Notes: generated by a model from the sequence alone, not told the origin. DNA of 64,000 nt from Erinaceus europaeus (GCF_950295315.1 NC_080177.1:76643786-76707785), one strand, 5' to 3'. Numbered from the stretch's first letter, positions 12,713 to 28,600 are shown. Made by a program: numbers and translations.

Positions 12713-15700
12713 TTGCCTCCAGGGTTATCTCTGGGTCTCAGTGCTTGTGCTACGAATCCACTGCTCCTATGGTCAGTTTTTTGATTTTTTGGATAGGACA
12801 GAGAGAAACTGAGAGGGAGGGGGAGATAAGAGTGGGAGAGAGAAAGACACCTGCAGACCTGCTTCACCGCGTGTGAAGTGACCCCTGCTGCAGGTGTGGA
12901 GCTGTGAGCTGGAACCCGGATCCTTGTGTGGGCCTTTGTGCTTAGTACTGTGGGTGCTTAAACCCAGTGCACCACTGCCTGGCCCAGTGGCTTACTTTTT
13001 TAGGGAAACAATTTTGTTTTTAATGTTTTTCATTTATTTACTTACTGGGTAGAGACAGAAATTGAGAGGGGAGGGAGTGATAGAGAAGGAGGGAGAGAGA
13101 GAGAGGGATACCTGCAGCCCTGCTTCACCGCTCATGAAGGTTCCCCTCCTGTAAGTGGGGACTAGGGACTTGAGTCCTGCTCCCTGAGCACTGAAGCATG
13201 TCTCAGCCAGCTGCACCCCCACCCTGCCCCACTACTGTGTCTGACATCACTTGCACCTCTAACAGCAGTAAGGCATTCCAGGAGCCCGTATCTGTAGCAT
13301 CACTGAGGCTTTTTTCTTCTTCCTTTTTAAAAAATTGTTTATTTTCATGCAAAAGAGACCAGAGCAGTAATAAGTTGTGACACATGATGGTGCCGGGAAT
13401 TGAATCTGGGCATAAAAGCTGGAGGGTGATGCCACTCCTTTGTCTTCCTAGCACCTCACCCACCTGCTTTCTGTCTGTCATCTGTCTACCCAGGCTCAAC
13501 TCTGGCTGTTGGTGGGGTCAGTATTGAATCTGAGACCTCCGTGATGCAGGTCCTTTGCACATCCACTGTGCTTTCTCCTCAGCCCCCAGATTGTTTTTCT
13601 TTTTATTTTATTTTTTCCCTTTTGTTGCCCTTGTTGTTTATTGTCGTTATTATGATTGTTGCTGTTATTGCTGTCGTTGTTGGATAGGACAGAGAGAAAT
13701 GGAGAGAGGAGGAGAAGACAGAGAGGGGGAGAGAAAGACAGACACCTGCAGACCTGCTTCACCGCCTATGAAGCAACTCCCCTTCAGGTAGGGAGCCAGA
13801 GGCTCGAATCAGGATCCTGATGCTGGTCTGTGCACTTAACCCGCTGCACCACCACCCGGCTCCCAGCCCCCAGATTTTATTGTACACATACTTCCATCAT
13901 GATCAACTTCAAGGTACTAATATGATGTCACTCAAATATGGAGCTTGAAAGAGATATGCATAGTTGACCCTCCTGAGGCAAGTATGGTTTGACTCCTAGT
14001 AAGGAAGAAAGGTATGATAATCTGTTGTCTAGCTAAGCTATGACAGATCAAGGTAAATAATAGGCATGCCTTACTACTGTTAGAGGCTCGAGTCTTGTAA
14101 AGAGCATAGTACAGACAAAGATAGGAGAGGAAGCCTGCTTCTGGAAATATTAAATAGAAGAGAGTGGACCTTGGACTCTTGGCGTGCGTGTCTAGTCCAT
14201 ACAGTTGGCATGGCTGTAGTGGTCAAAGTCTTTCATGATTCAGATTCCCTAGTAGAGTCCAAAGGATGTTATGAACTGAAATTCCAAGTGAAATATATTT
14301 TTTTGGTGTCTCGGGCATGAAAGTTTTTTTAAAAAATATTTATTTATTCCCTTTTGTTGCCCTTGTTGTTTTATTGTGGTTATTATTGTTGTCATTATTG
14401 TTGGATAGGACAGAGAAAAATGGAGAGAGGAAGGGAGACAGAAAGGGAGACAAAGATAGACACCTTCAGACCTGCTTCACCACTTGTGAAGTGACTCCCC
14501 TGCAGGTGGGGAGCTGGGGGCTCCAATCAGGATCCTCACGCTGGTCCTTGCGCTTTGTGCCACGTGCGCTTAACCTGCCGCACTACCGCCCAACTCCCAT
14601 GAAAGTCTTTTTGTATAACTATTCTGCTGACTCCCCACTTAATTTTTTCTTCAATTACCTTTTAATATCTCTGGAAACTTGTTGAAATGGTTATGTTTTG
14701 CATGTTGATTCTGTTTTAGCTGTTTCAGTGGTAATTTCTAACTTCGAAAAATTGAAATTAACGAGACATTTAGCATGCTGATGAGCAAAACTTAGAGAGC
14801 AAAGACTTACGCAAGTTTAGTGGTATTGTGGATAAAATTAAACTTTTTTTTTCCCAAGACACTGAATTAACATGATTTAGGAGCAAAGTAGCTGAATTTT
14901 TACTTTAATAGGGGTTTTGGATTTTTTTTTTGTTAATGATTTTTTAAAAAACTGCAGTGTTAATTTTCAAGATTTGTAAACAGAATTTAATATAAAGTAA
15001 GTACGATAAGATCTATAACATTTTGATGGTTATGTCTGTTGATAAAAACAAAATAATAGTCTATGGAGATAGAATGGTTCTGCAAAAGATTCTCATACTT
15101 GAGATGCTGAGATGCTGAGCTCTTAGGTTCAATCCCCAGCACCACCATTAGCCAGAGCTGAGTCAGTGCTCTGGTCTCTGTCTCTCTCTATATCTCTTTC
15201 TCATTAAAATAGTCAATAAAATATTTTTTAAAAGCAAAGTAATAGTATTTAAGTTAAAATTTATATAATCAGTTAGCAAGGAGTCAGCAATTTTAAACAG
15301 CTGTAGTATAAACTGTGTTATCCTCGGCTTTTCTTGTGGACTGCATCAAAGTCTTTGAATCGTTTTTTTTTTTTTTTTTTTTCTTTTCTTCCAGGGTTAT
15401 TGCTGGGCTCCGTGCCTGCACCATGAATCCACCGCTCCTGGAGGCCATTTTCCCCCCTTTTTGTTGCCCTAGTTGTTGCAGCCTCGTTGCGGTTATTATT
15501 GCCACTGTTGACGTTGCTTTGTTGTTGGATAGGACAGAGAGAAATGGAGAGAGGAGGGGAAGACAGAGAGAGAGGGGAGAGAAAGATAGACACCTGCAGA
15601 CCTGCTTCACCGCCTGTGAAGCGACTCCCCTGCAGGTGGGGAGCCGGGGGCTCGAACCGGGATCCTTATGCCGGTCCTGCGCTTTGCGCCACGTGCGCTT

Positions 15701-18700
15701 AACCCACTGCGCCACCTCCCGACTCCCTTGTTTGTTTTTTTTAACAAGTTTGTTGAAGAATCACAAATATCAGAGGTATGTTTATTCTAGTATTTAAATC
15801 CAACTTGTATGTTCTAATTACTAATCATTTTCAATAAAAAAAGGCCACAAAAATAAGTCTTAAATTCAGTACAGACTATTGGACATGTTCTTGATTGACT
15901 TTTTTGGGAATTTTTTAATTTCTTTAATGATATTAAATTGAATTTATTTCTTACTTTTCCCCTCTGAGTTTTAGATCATGGTTGTGCTTCCCCTGTTTTT
16001 AATATATTTATTGACTTATTCCCTTTTGTTGCCCTTGTTGTTTTATTGTTGTAGTTATAATTGTTGTTATTAATGTCGTCATCACTGGATAGGACAGAGA
16101 GAAATGGAGAGAGGAGGGGAAGACAGAGAGAGAGGGGAGAGAAAGACAGACACCTGCAGACCTGCTTCACCGCCTGGGAAGCGACTCCCCTGCAGGTGGG
16201 GAGCCGGGGGCTCGAACCGGGATCCTTATGCCGGTCCCTGCGCTTTGTGCCATGTGCGCTTAACCCGCTGCGCTACCGCCTGACTCCCGCTTCCCCTGTT
16301 TTTATGAATGAAACTTTGCTGAGACACAGCCATGCTCGCTCAGATTTTCTTGTTTTTTATGACATAGGCATAGTTGAGAATCTCAGGCCAAGCCTGCATG
16401 ACCTCAGGCAAAAATCTCATGACCTCCCTGGCTTTATATGGAAAAATAACCTGTTCTTTTCTTCTAGAATTATTGATGATTGAATGTCATAAAATGAATA
16501 GAAATATAAACTAAACTTATTTAACTCAGTGTATATGTTTGATTATATTCATGCGATTTACTTTGACCCAAAACTCCTATGTCTGGTAAAAGCTGCCTCC
16601 TTTTTTTAGGCAGCCTGTGAGGAACTGTGCAGGTCTAAATCTGAACTTGAGGATGAAATACTGTCTCTAGAAAAAGAATTAGAAGAAGAGAAATCTAAAC
16701 ATTCCAAACAAGATGAATTGGTAAGACTTTTATATTTTAGAGGACCATAGGAAAAAAAGAAAGTTACTGAGTTTTAAAAATTAATAAGCTTATCACTTAA
16801 AGTGTTAACATATTATAAAAACTCCAAAGATTATAGGAGACTGAAGTCGAGAGGAAAAAAAATTCAGATCCACTTTTTTTTTTTCCCTTTGCTGGGAGTT
16901 ATCATACCATGTCAAGTTTCTTGTAAAAATTTTGTGTAGGAAGTAGCTCATAAATAAGAAAGTTTAGTGGATATATTTTTTTAATTTTTAAAATTTATTT
17001 ATTTTCTCTTTTGTTGCCCTTGTTGTTTTTTATTGTTATTGTAGTTATTATTGTTGTTGTTATTGATGTCGTCATTGTTAGATAGGACAGAGGGAAATGG
17101 AGAGAGGAGGGGAAGACAGAGAGAGAGGGGGAGAGAAAGACAGACACCTGCAGACCTGCTTCACCATTTACAAAGCGACTCCCCTGCAGGTGGGGAGCCA
17201 GGGGCTTGACCCAGGATCCTTATGCAGGTCCTTGGGCTTTGTTCCACGTGCCGCCCGACCCTGTGAATGCGTATTTTTTGTTCGGCAGGAGCACGTAGGG
17301 CTAACGAGGCCGAGGTCCCAGGTACAATCTCTGGTAGAACCAATACCACAGCTGAGCTGTTAAAACAAACAAATAGTTCTTTTTTTAAAAAAAGTGTTCT
17401 TGATTGATCCTATCTTTCCAGATGGTAGATATTTCTAAAAGGATACAGTCCCTGGAGGAAGAATCAAAATCCCTCAAATCACAAGTAGCTGAAGTAAGTT
17501 GCGTTATTCTCATGGGTCTGTTACTTTAAAAAACCATTTTCATTTTACTCTTACCTTTATAGATAAGGAATTCAGGATGGAATAGAATTTCAGACATTAA
17601 AAATTTTTTTTTTTAACTTTTAAATTTATTTTATAGCTTTTTCTCTCTCTCACTTTTTATTTATTTATTCCCTTTTGTTGCCCTTGCTGTTTTATTGTTG
17701 TAGTTATTATTGTTGTCATTGTTGTTGGATAGGACAGAGAGAAATGGAGAGAGGAGGGGAAGACAGAGAGGGGGAGAGAAAGACAGACACCTGCAGACCT
17801 GCTTCACCGCCTGTGAAGCGACTCCCCTGCAGGTGGGGAGCCAGGGACTCAAACCGGGATCTTTCCGCTGGTCCTTGTGCTTTGCGCCACCTGCGCTTAA
17901 CCTGCTATGCTACCGCCGACTCCCTCTCTCTCACTTTTTACCAGAGCACTGCTCAGCTCTGGCTTGTGGTGGTACAAGGGATTAAACCTGGGAGTTTAGA
18001 GCCTCAGGCATGAGTCTCTTTGCATAACCATTATGCAATCTACCCCTGCGACATTATTTTTTACATAAGACACCATAGGAAAGTTTATTCTTTACTGGAC
18101 AAGTATTTATTGAACTATTTTTATTGGTTACAGTTCAAGTTGTTTAACACAAAACAGAAAAGCTTTCATGGAGGTTACAGTCAGGTCATGGAGACAGATA
18201 AAAAATTAACAAAATTTGCTATGTAGTGTATGGAAGGTTATCAGACCTTGAACCATTTACCCAAGATCTCATGGCAAGTTAGGTGGTAGAGCTTAAGTTC
18301 AGCTATTTTCTTTCTTTCTTTCTTTTTAATATTTATTTATTCCCTTTTGTTGGTCTTGTTGTTTGATTGTTGTAGTTATTATTGTGGTTACTGATGTCAT
18401 TGTTGTTGGATAGGACAGAGAGAAATGGAGAGAGGAGGGGAAGACAGAGAGGGGGAGAGAAAGACAGACACCTGCAGACCTGCTTCACCGCCTGTGAAGC
18501 GACTCCCCTGCAGGTGGTGAGCTGGGGCCTAGAACTGGGATCCTTACGCCGGTCCTTGCGTTTTGTGCCACCTGCGCTTAACCTGCTGTGCTACCTCCCG
18601 ACTCCCAAGTTCAGCCATTTTCTTCTGTAGTATTGTTCTGTCTTTTTTTTTTTTAATTTTTAAAAAAATTTTTATTATCTTTATTTATGTATTAGATAGA

Positions 18701-21700
18701 GACAGCCAGAAATTGAGAGGGAAGGGGGTGGGTGATAGACAGGGAGAGAGACAGACACCTGCAGCCCTGCTTCACCACTCATGAAGCTTCTCCCCTGCAG
18801 GTGGGGACTGGGGGCTTGAACCCGGGTCCTTGCCCACTATAACACGTGCGCTTAACCAGGTACACCACCACCCGGCCCCTTGTTCTGTCTTTTCTATTAA
18901 TAACGTCAAACGTTTTTATTTTTCTTTCTTTCTTTAATTCCATGGTTGTGGGATTTGTATAAACAATGAGCTGTTGGATTTCATTAAATTTATTGTAATC
19001 CACTTAACATGCTGTGTTTTAATTAGGCCAAAACAACCTTCAAAATATTTCAAATGAATGAAGAACGACTTAAGGTAGCTACCAAAAATGCTGCGAGTGA
19101 AAGTTTGCAACTTCAGGAAAGCCAGAAGCAGGTTGGTATTATAGAGGCACCTTTCAGCTTCTGAGAATGTGATTCCAAATGTTGCGGGCATGACCGTTAC
19201 TGAGTGGCCCACACAAGGGGCAAGGGTAAGGTTTACCTTGACCACAGGACAAACACATTTACATAGATTGTCTTATTCTTTGTATCTGGCTAACTCCTTA
19301 ACCATTAGAATTCTTCTTCTTTTTTCTTTCTTTATTTCTCTGTTGGGGGATTAATGTTTTACAGTCGACAGTAAATACAATAGTTTCTACATGCATAGCA
19401 TTTCTCAGTAACAATACAACCCCAACTAGGTCCTCTGCCATCCTGTTCCAGGACCTGTATTCCCCAGAGTCTTTTACTTTAGTGCGATACACTAAGATTG
19501 TTGAAGTAAGCTCTCTTGTCGTCAGTAAGTGCATATTCTCATACGCTCCTTCCCTAACCATGGGGACTGCACGCCACCATGCAGTCTTCCTCAGTGCCCT
19601 GGAGACCACTGAGTCACCACAGTCAGGCTCTTTCATTGTTTCTTGCTGCTGTCATATACCAGAACAGTGTTCTAGTCTCTCTAGCTGTTATGAAACAGAT
19701 TTCTTACAAAATATTTTTATATCATTTTTGATTTAGCAATTTAAACTTATAGTTGAGTCACTGTTTTACAGTTTTAACTTTTGTGTCATACCCAGTTGGT
19801 TTTCCTCTCTGGAAAAAGTATATGCATTAGTAAAGGTTTGTTTTTGTAGAATTCGATATTTTCCAGATCTGTTTCTTTTCTTTTCTTTTCTTTTCTTTTC
19901 TTTTCTTTTCTTTTCTTTCTTTCTTTCTTTCTTTTTTTTTTTTTTTTCCTATGGTGGTGCATTGGTCTTATACGTCTGTAGTTTCACCCTCTCACCTCCA
20001 GACTGACTATTTCATTTTTTAAATTTATTTATTTATTTATTATTGTTGTTTTTTTTAAATATTTATTATATTTATTTATTCCCTTTCGTTGCCTTTGTTG
20101 CTTTATTGTTGTAGTTATTATTGTTGTTGTCGTTGTTGGATAAGACAGAGAGAAATGGAGAGAGGAGGGGAAGATAGAGAGGAGAGAAAGACACCTGCAG
20201 ACCTGCTTCACCGCCTGTGAAGCGACTCCCCTGCAGGTGGGGAGCCGGGGTTCGAACCGGGATCCTTATGCTGGTCCTTGTGCTTTGCGCCACCTGCACT
20301 TAACCTGCTGCGCTACAGCCCGACTCCCTATTTATTTATTTATTTATTGCCTCTAGGGTTATGTCTGGGGCTCAGTGCAGTACGAATCCACTACTCCTGG
20401 AGACCATTTTTCCCATTTTGTTGCCCTTGTTGTTATTATTGTTGTTGTCATTGTTGCTGTTGTTGTTGGATAGGACAGAGAGAAATGGAGAGAGGAGGGG
20501 AAGACAGAGAGGGGGAGAGAAAGACAGACACCTGCAGACCTGCTTCACCGCCTGTGAAGCCACCCCCCTACAGGTGGGGAGCCGGGGCTCAAACCAGATC
20601 CTTACGCCGGTCCTTGCGCTTTGTACCATGTGCACTTAACCCGCTGTGCTTCTGCCTAACTTCCTATTTCATTCTTTATATCTTTACTTACTTATTATTT
20701 GACAAGAGACAGAGTAATTGGGGTGGAGGAAATAGAGAGGGAAAGAGAGAGACCCCTGCCAGCCCTGCTTTATCACTCGTGAAGCTTTCCCCCTGTAGGT
20801 GCGGACCAGGGGCTTGAACCCGGGTCCTTGTGCACTGGAATGTGTGCTTGACCAGGTGCACCTCTGCCTGGCCCCCATTTCTTTTTTCTTTCTTTCTCTG
20901 TTTTTTTCTACCAGGATTATTCCTGGGCCTCGTGCCAGCACTGTAAATCTACTGCTCCTAGAGGCACCCCCCCCCCCTTTACATTTGTTAGGACAGAGAG
21001 AAATTGAGACGGAGAGAGAAAGATAAACATCTGCAGACCTACTTTACCACTCGTGAAACACTCCCCTGCAGGAGTGGCAGCAGGGGCTCGAACCCAGGTC
21101 CTTGTACATGGTAATATGTGCACTTAACCAGGTGCACACGTCACTTGGTGTCCATTCTTTTTAATTCTGGATTGACATAACACTGGTTCTTCTCCAGGTG
21201 TCATGTCAGTCTCACTGGTGCTGCCGCTCAAACCGGGATCCTTACGCTGGTCCTTGGGCTTTACGCCATGTGCGTTTGACCCGCTGCGCTACTGCCCAGC
21301 CTCCCCAAGTATAGTATTTTGTAGGCTTAGGTACCTTAACTCTAAACCATGTGGTTGAGAAAATTAGTTGTAAAACCAGTACATTAGGTTATGTTACATA
21401 TAAAGAATAATAAGAAATAGGGGACTGGGTGGAGGTGCCTGGTTGAGCACACATGGTACAGTGTGCAAGGACTCAGTTCAAGTCCCCAGTCCCACCAGAA
21501 AGAGCGGTGAAGCAGGGCTGCTGGTCTCTCTCTATCTCTCTCTCTACCTGCCCCTTCCCTCTTGATTTCTGACTGTCTCTACCCAATAAGTAAATAAAGA
21601 TAAAAAAAAAAAAAAGGAATAAGAAGAAATGATCGGGTGGGGGAGATAGCATAATGGATATGCAAAGAGACTCATGCCTGAGGCTCCAAAGTCCTAGGTT

Positions 21701-22584
21701 CAATCCCCTGCACCGCCATAAGCTAGAAAAAAAAAAAAAAAGCAGTGATCAACTGTAACACATATATGCCTCAGAAAGCCGTTTAATATACTTTATTATG
21801 TAAATTAATCAAGGGACTGGGTAGTGGCGCACTTCTTTCAGTACATGCATTGTCATGCGCAAGGATCCGGGTTCAAATCCCTGGTCCCCACCTGCAAAGG
21901 GAAATCTTCACAAGCCGTGAAACAGTGCCGCAGGTGTCTCTCTTTTCCCCTTGCTCAGTTTCCCTCTGTCTCATCATGTGAAAGGGGGGGGCGGGGGGGA
22001 GAAAAAGACTACCAGAAGCAGTGGATTTTCCCTGGAGGCCAAATAAGTAAGTAAATAAATAAGTTAAAATGCTTAAGTGTCTATTGTTTTACATTAGCCT
22101 CTTTTGAAATTTCTTTGGAAATTAGAGTTCATCCTTTCTTTCACTTCTTTTCTTCCTTCGGTTCCTTCCTCTTTACCATTGGATATTAATGATATACCTA
22201 AATATAGTAGTATGTATTTGTACACGTAAGTATGATATTGAATATTCTTTGTGTGTGTGTGTGATTTTAATTTTAGCTTTTACAAGAAGCTGACAAATGG
22301 AAAGAGCAAGTGGATGATCTTAATAAACAGAAAACAGCATTTGAAGAATCCAAAGTAAATGTGGAGCAAGTCCTTTCTGAGAAAGAAGATCAGATCAAGG
22401 TAAACAGCCCTGCTAGCTTTAGTCCTGAGTCAGCCACAACTTTATACTGATCCTGAGACTTGAGTTTTCTTCTTTTTTTTTTTTCAGCAGCCTTAATTTT
22501 GTTAATTTGTTTGCCAAATTCGAAGATAGAGTACACTTTTGGGGAATTTTAATTTATACCAACATAGTTTTCCTTGTTGTCAAG

Positions 22585-22652
<68 letters not shown>

Positions 22653-25600
22653 TCCTCTTAGGAGGAAGGGAAATGAGGAAGAAGTGGAGGGGAGGAAGAT
22701 AAAGGAGGAGGAAGTGGAGGAAGAGGCCAAGTGTTTCTTTTTCTTTTTTTTATTTATTCACTTTTGTTGCCCTTGTTTTATTGTTGTCATTGATGTCGTG
22801 GTTGTTGGATAGGACAGAGAGAAATGGAAAGAGGAGAGGAAGACAGAGAGGGGGAAAGAAAGACAGACACCTGCAGACCTGCTTCACCACTTGTGAAACG
22901 ACTCCCCTGCAGGTGAGGAGCCACGGGCTTAACCCGCTGCACTACCCCGTCCTAATCCCCCCTTTTTAAAAAAATATTTATTTATTCCCTTTTGTTGCCC
23001 TTGTTGTTTTATTGTTGTAGTTATTGTTGTTGTTGGATAGGACAGAGAGAAATGGAGAGAGGAGGGGAAGGCAGAGAAGGGGAGAGAAAGAGAGACACCT
23101 GCAGACCTGCTTCACCGCCTGTGAAGCGACTCCTCTGCAGGTGGGGAGCCGGGGGCTCAAACCGGGATCTTTCCGCTGGTCCTTGCGCTTTGCGCCATGT
23201 GCGTTTAACCCGCTGCGCTACTGCCCGACTTCCAGTCAAGTGTTTCTTAAAGACTTGTAGATAGTGGTCCGGGAGGTGGTGCAGTGGATATGACATCTCA
23301 AAAGACTCTCAAGCATGAGATTCTGAGTTCAGTCCCTGGCAGCATATGCACCAGAGTGATGTTTGGTTCTTTGTCTCTCTCCTATCTTTGTCATTAATAA
23401 ATAAAATCTTTTTTTAAAAAAGACTTGTAGATATATACATATATATTTACATGTATTACATAATATATATAATATGTATATGTATCCTACTTCCCTTCTC
23501 TTCTATATTTTAGCCTAGATTGTTAAAGTATAAAGATTAGGGGAGTCGGGCTGTAGCGCAGCGGGTTAAGTGCAGGCGGTGCAAAGCACAAGGACCGGCA
23601 TAAGGATCCCGGTTCGAACCCCGGCTCCCCACCTGCAGGGGAGTTGCTTCACAGGCAGTGAAGCAGGTCTGCAGGTGTCTGTCTTTCTCTCCTCCTCTCT
23701 GTCTTCCTCTCCTCTCTCCATTTCTCTCTGTCCTATCCAACAATGACAACAACAATAATAACTACAACAATAAAAAAACAACAAGGGCAACAAAAGGGAA
23801 TAAATAAAATAAATATTTAAAAAAGTATAAAGATTATAAGAAAAAAAAGATTATAAGAAATTATCTTCCCTTTTGAACTTAGAATGTTATCTGTTTCATT
23901 TATTTTATTATAATGAGAAAAAGAGATACAGAGAGAAAAACGAGACAAAGACCAGAGCACTGCTCAGCTGTGGCTTATGGTTGTGATGGGGATTGAACTT
24001 GGGATCGTGAAGCCTCAGGCATGAAAGTCTTTTGCAAAGCGTTATGCTGTCTCCCCCACACCATCTGTTTCTGTTAATAAGAGATTATAAAGAATTTTAG
24101 AAATTGGACAGATGAAGTTATATAAGAATCCATTGTAAGGGAGTTGAGTGCTAGCACAGCGGGTTAAATGCAGGTGGTGCGAAGCACAAGGACTGGCTGA
24201 AGGATCCCAGTTCGAGCCTCTGGCTCCCCACCTGCAGGGGAGTCGCTTCACAAACGGTGAAGCAGGTCTGCAGGTGTCTGTCTTTCTCTCCCCCTCTCTG
24301 TCTTCCCCTCCTCTCTCCATTTCTCTCTGTCCTATCCAACAACAGTGACATCAATAACAACAGCAACAACTACAACAACAATAAAAAAACAAGAACAATA
24401 AAAGGGAAAATAAATACAAAAAAAGGAATACATTTTAAAAGATGAGTCAAATTGAAATTTGGCCCCATTGGAATAAAATACTTGATAGTTAAGGTTTGTT
24501 GACTTTTTCCTATCCCCTTTCTTCCCCACCTGCCCTTTCTCTTAAGATTTTATTTATTTATTTATTTTTTAGTACTTTTTTTTTAATTAGGGAATTAATG
24601 TTTTACATTCAACAGTAAGTACAATAGTCTGTACATGCATAACATTCCCCATCTCTTGACATTTGAACTACAGATATTCAGATATTATTAAGTAAGAAGA
24701 TATAAAACTACTAGCCACTAAGCTACACAGTAAGTCCATGTTGTCACCTTGCAAGTTTTACGTTTATATTAGTTTCGTTGTTCGCAAGAATGCTTTCCAG
24801 ATTCCAGCCTTAGGTTTAGATTCAGAAGTTGGCATATTGTTTTGTTTTCCCCTGACACTTACTCTACTAGAGAATTTGGGATTCTTCCTTCGTGGAACAA
24901 AAATGAGATATTAATCTCCAATTCTGCTCAGAACTGTTGGCTGTGTTATTTGTGCATGGACCACTTAAGAGGGAGGAGATCAAACAACAGAATGGATTTT
25001 TAGGTGGACCTTCCACAGAAATACACAGGAGTCATTTATCTGTTTATACTCACTAAGTTTTCCTTCACTCGGGAAAATTCAAAAATTACCATTAGAGGTG
25101 ATTTTTTTTTTTTTAACTTGCAGACTTTATTAGTCAATAGATGTCATATTTTTTCACAGTATATACATGTCTTTATACCTGTTAAAGAATAATTTTGCTG
25201 CTGTTTTATGTGGATTGCTTTTTAAGTTACAACTGTACATTTAGAATTTGTAAATTAGCACAAGGCTTTATCTTCTTTATCCTGTTATCTCTTTCGGTAA
25301 ATGTCAAGTCATTGACTGAACGCTTGCTAAAGATGAAAGATTGGGTTGCTGTGCTTGGAGAAGACATAACAGATGATGTTAACTTGGAGTTGGAAATGAA
25401 GAATGAATCAGAAACTGGTGAGCAGTTAGGTGTTAAGTCATGACTCTCCCACGTTAAATAAAATTGGAGACTGCCTCTTTTAGTTTCACCCCTGTGTCAC
25501 GTTCTTCAGCTCATCTCATTCATCTGTTTCTAAATATTCTATTCCTCTCTCACTATCCCTTACAGTTGAGTGTCAACTGGAATATTGCCTTTTTGGTAAA

Positions 25601-28600
25601 TCTTCAACTTCTCAGGCAATTTATAGTCCTTTCTGTCATATATACAAACCAGAGCATTGCTCAGCTCTGGCTTATGGTGGTACAGGGAAACTCAGAGCCC
25701 CAGGCATAAGAGTCTGTTTGCATAACCATTATGCTATATCCCCTGCCCCATTTTTGTATTTAAAATATATTTATTATTTTCCTTTTCAATGTTTTTGTTT
25801 TTTATTGCTGTTGTAATTATTATTGTTGTTATTGATGTCGTTGTTGTTGGATAGGACAGAGAGAAATGGAGAGAGGAGGGGAAGACAGAGAGGGGGAGAG
25901 AAAATTAGATACCTGCAGACCTGCTTCACCAACTGTGAAGCAGGTGGGGAGCCAGGGGCTGAAACCGGGATCCTTAAGCCAGTCCTTGTGCTTCGCACCA
26001 CCTGCGTTTAGCCCGCTGCGCTACCACCTGACCCCCCCATTTTTATATTTTATCCATATCTTTACTATAGCAGCTTTTACATTACCTCAAAAGTTTTTTT
26101 TTTTCTGTGTATGTTTAAAAAATTTTTTTTTTCTTTACTGATAAAAAGGAAACACTGACAAAACCATAGGGTAAGAGGGGTACAACTCCACACAGTTCCC
26201 ACCACCAGAACTCCTTATCCCATCCCCTCCCCTGATAGCTTTCCTATTCTTTATCCTTCTGGGAGTATGGACCCAAGGTCATTGTGGGATGCAGAAGGTG
26301 GAAGGTCTGGCTTCTGTAATTGCTTCCCTGCTGAACATGGGTGTTGACAGGTCGATCCATACTTCCAGCCAGCCTCTCTCTTTCCCTAGTGGGGTGGGGC
26401 TCTGGGGAAGTAGAGCTCCAGGACACATTGGTGGGGTTATCTGTCCAGGGATGTCCGATTGGCATCATGTTAGTATCTGAAACCTGTTGACTGAAAAGAG
26501 AGTTAACATACAAAGCCAAATGAGTTGTTGATTAATCATGAACCTAAAGGCTGGAACAGTGCAGGTTGGGGGGAGAGGTCTCCATTTTGTAGACAGATAG
26601 AAGAGTTGGGGGGGAGGTCTCCGTTTTGTAGACAGATAGTAGGCCTATTTTAGTTATATTCTAAAGGGCCTGTAACTATACTAGTTAGTGCACGGTGCTT
26701 ATACACATCAAAAGTATTTTAAAAAATACTTATTTACTCCCTTTTGTTGCCCTTGTTGTTTTATTGTTGTAGTTGTTGTTGGATAGGACAGAGATAAATG
26801 GAGAGAGGAGGGGAAGACAGAGAGGGGAAGAGAAAGACAGACACCTGCTGACCTGCTTCACCGCCTGTGAAGCGACTCCCCTGCAGGTGAGGACGGGCTT
26901 GAACCCGGATACTTACGCTGGTTCTTGGGCTTCACGCCACATGTGCTTAACCCGCTGCACTACCGCCTGACTCCCTCAGCTCAGGTTTATGGTTGTGCAG
27001 GGGATAGAACCTGGTACTTCGGAGCCTTAGGCATGAGACTCACCCACCCATTTGATTAGCTTACAAATAAGCATACGATTACATTTTCCCCTCGCTGTAG
27101 AGAGGAACAGAAGCATAAAAATACTTTTGATGGGAGTTGGGCAGTAGCACAGCGGGTTAAGCCCAGGTGGCACAAAGTGCAAGGATTGGCGTAAGGATCA
27201 TGGTTCGAGCCCCCGGCTCCCCACTTGCAGGGGAGTCGCTTCATAAGCAGTAAAGCAGGTCTGTAGGTGTCTGTCTTTCTCTCCCATTCTCTGTCTTCCC
27301 CTCCTCTCTCCATTTCTCTCTGTCCTATCCAACAATGATGACATCAAGAACAACAACAATAATAACTACAACAACAATAAAAAACAACAAGGGCAACAAA
27401 AGGGAAAATAAATATAAAAAAAGAAATCTGTGGTCCGGGAGTTGGTGCAGTGGATAAAGCATCGGACTCTCAAGCATGAGGTCTTGAGTTCAATCCCCGG
27501 CAGCACATGTACCAGAGTGACATCTGGTTCTTTCTCCCCTCCTATGTTTCTCATTAATAAATACAATATTAAAAAAAAAATTCTAAGAATAGTTAGAACT
27601 GTATTTAAGTAAATACTAAATAGAACTTTGTTATAATTCTGTTCTTATAATCAATGGTGAAAAAAATAAGTTGTTAAATTATAACATTTTACTTCTAGTT
27701 TGTATTGCTTTAGTTCCCTGGGACCACGTTCAGTACCAGTCTGCATTATATTAAATTCTCTATGATAGAAAGATTGTTCTCTTAGTGTTTGGTTTTTGTT
27801 TTATGCTATAGAAAACCACCCAAAAGGAACTTTGCAGAAGCTGATTCATGCTGCTAAGGTTTGTATTACTACATAAATATTAATGTATAGAGAAAGAAAT
27901 TAAATTAAAAGTTCATTTTATAGTTACTGTGTAAGTGATGAAAATTGAAGACAGTTTTCTTTATCATTTACCTTGTTTTTTTCAGTGGTAGTTTTAGAAA
28001 TTCATAGTCTTGGGAGTTGTGTGGTAGCGCAGCGGGTTAAGTGCAGTTGGCGCGAAGCGCAAGGACCGGTGTAAGGATCCCGGTTCGAGCCCCTGACTCC
28101 CCACCTACAGGGAAGTCCCTTCACAGGCAATGAAGCAGGTCTGCAGGTGTCTGTCTTTCTCTCTCCCTCTCTATCTTCCCCTCCTCTCTCCATTTCTCTC
28201 TGTCCTATCCAACAATGACAACATCAATAACAACAACAATAAAAAATAAAAAGGGAATAAATGTTAAAAAAAAAATTCATAGTCTTAACTTTTAGCGTTT
28301 CTCATAAAAATTTATAAATATTCATTTCATTGGATAAAGGCTGTGTCAGGAATTTTTACTGTTTTCTCTCATGTCCTTGTCTTTGAGAAATCTTTTTCCT
28401 CTGGCCTCAGTATTATCCTGTTTGTCTTTTTCCTATCCTACTAGTGCTAGCTTCATCTTTTCTGCCTTATTTGAAGTCTTGGTAGTGTAGTTTGAAGGTT
28501 GCTTTATACATGAAAATAAACAGAAGGAAAATAGTCACTATTATGGTCCGGGAGGTGGCTCAGTGATGAAACTGGACTCTCCAGCATGAGGTCCTGAGTT

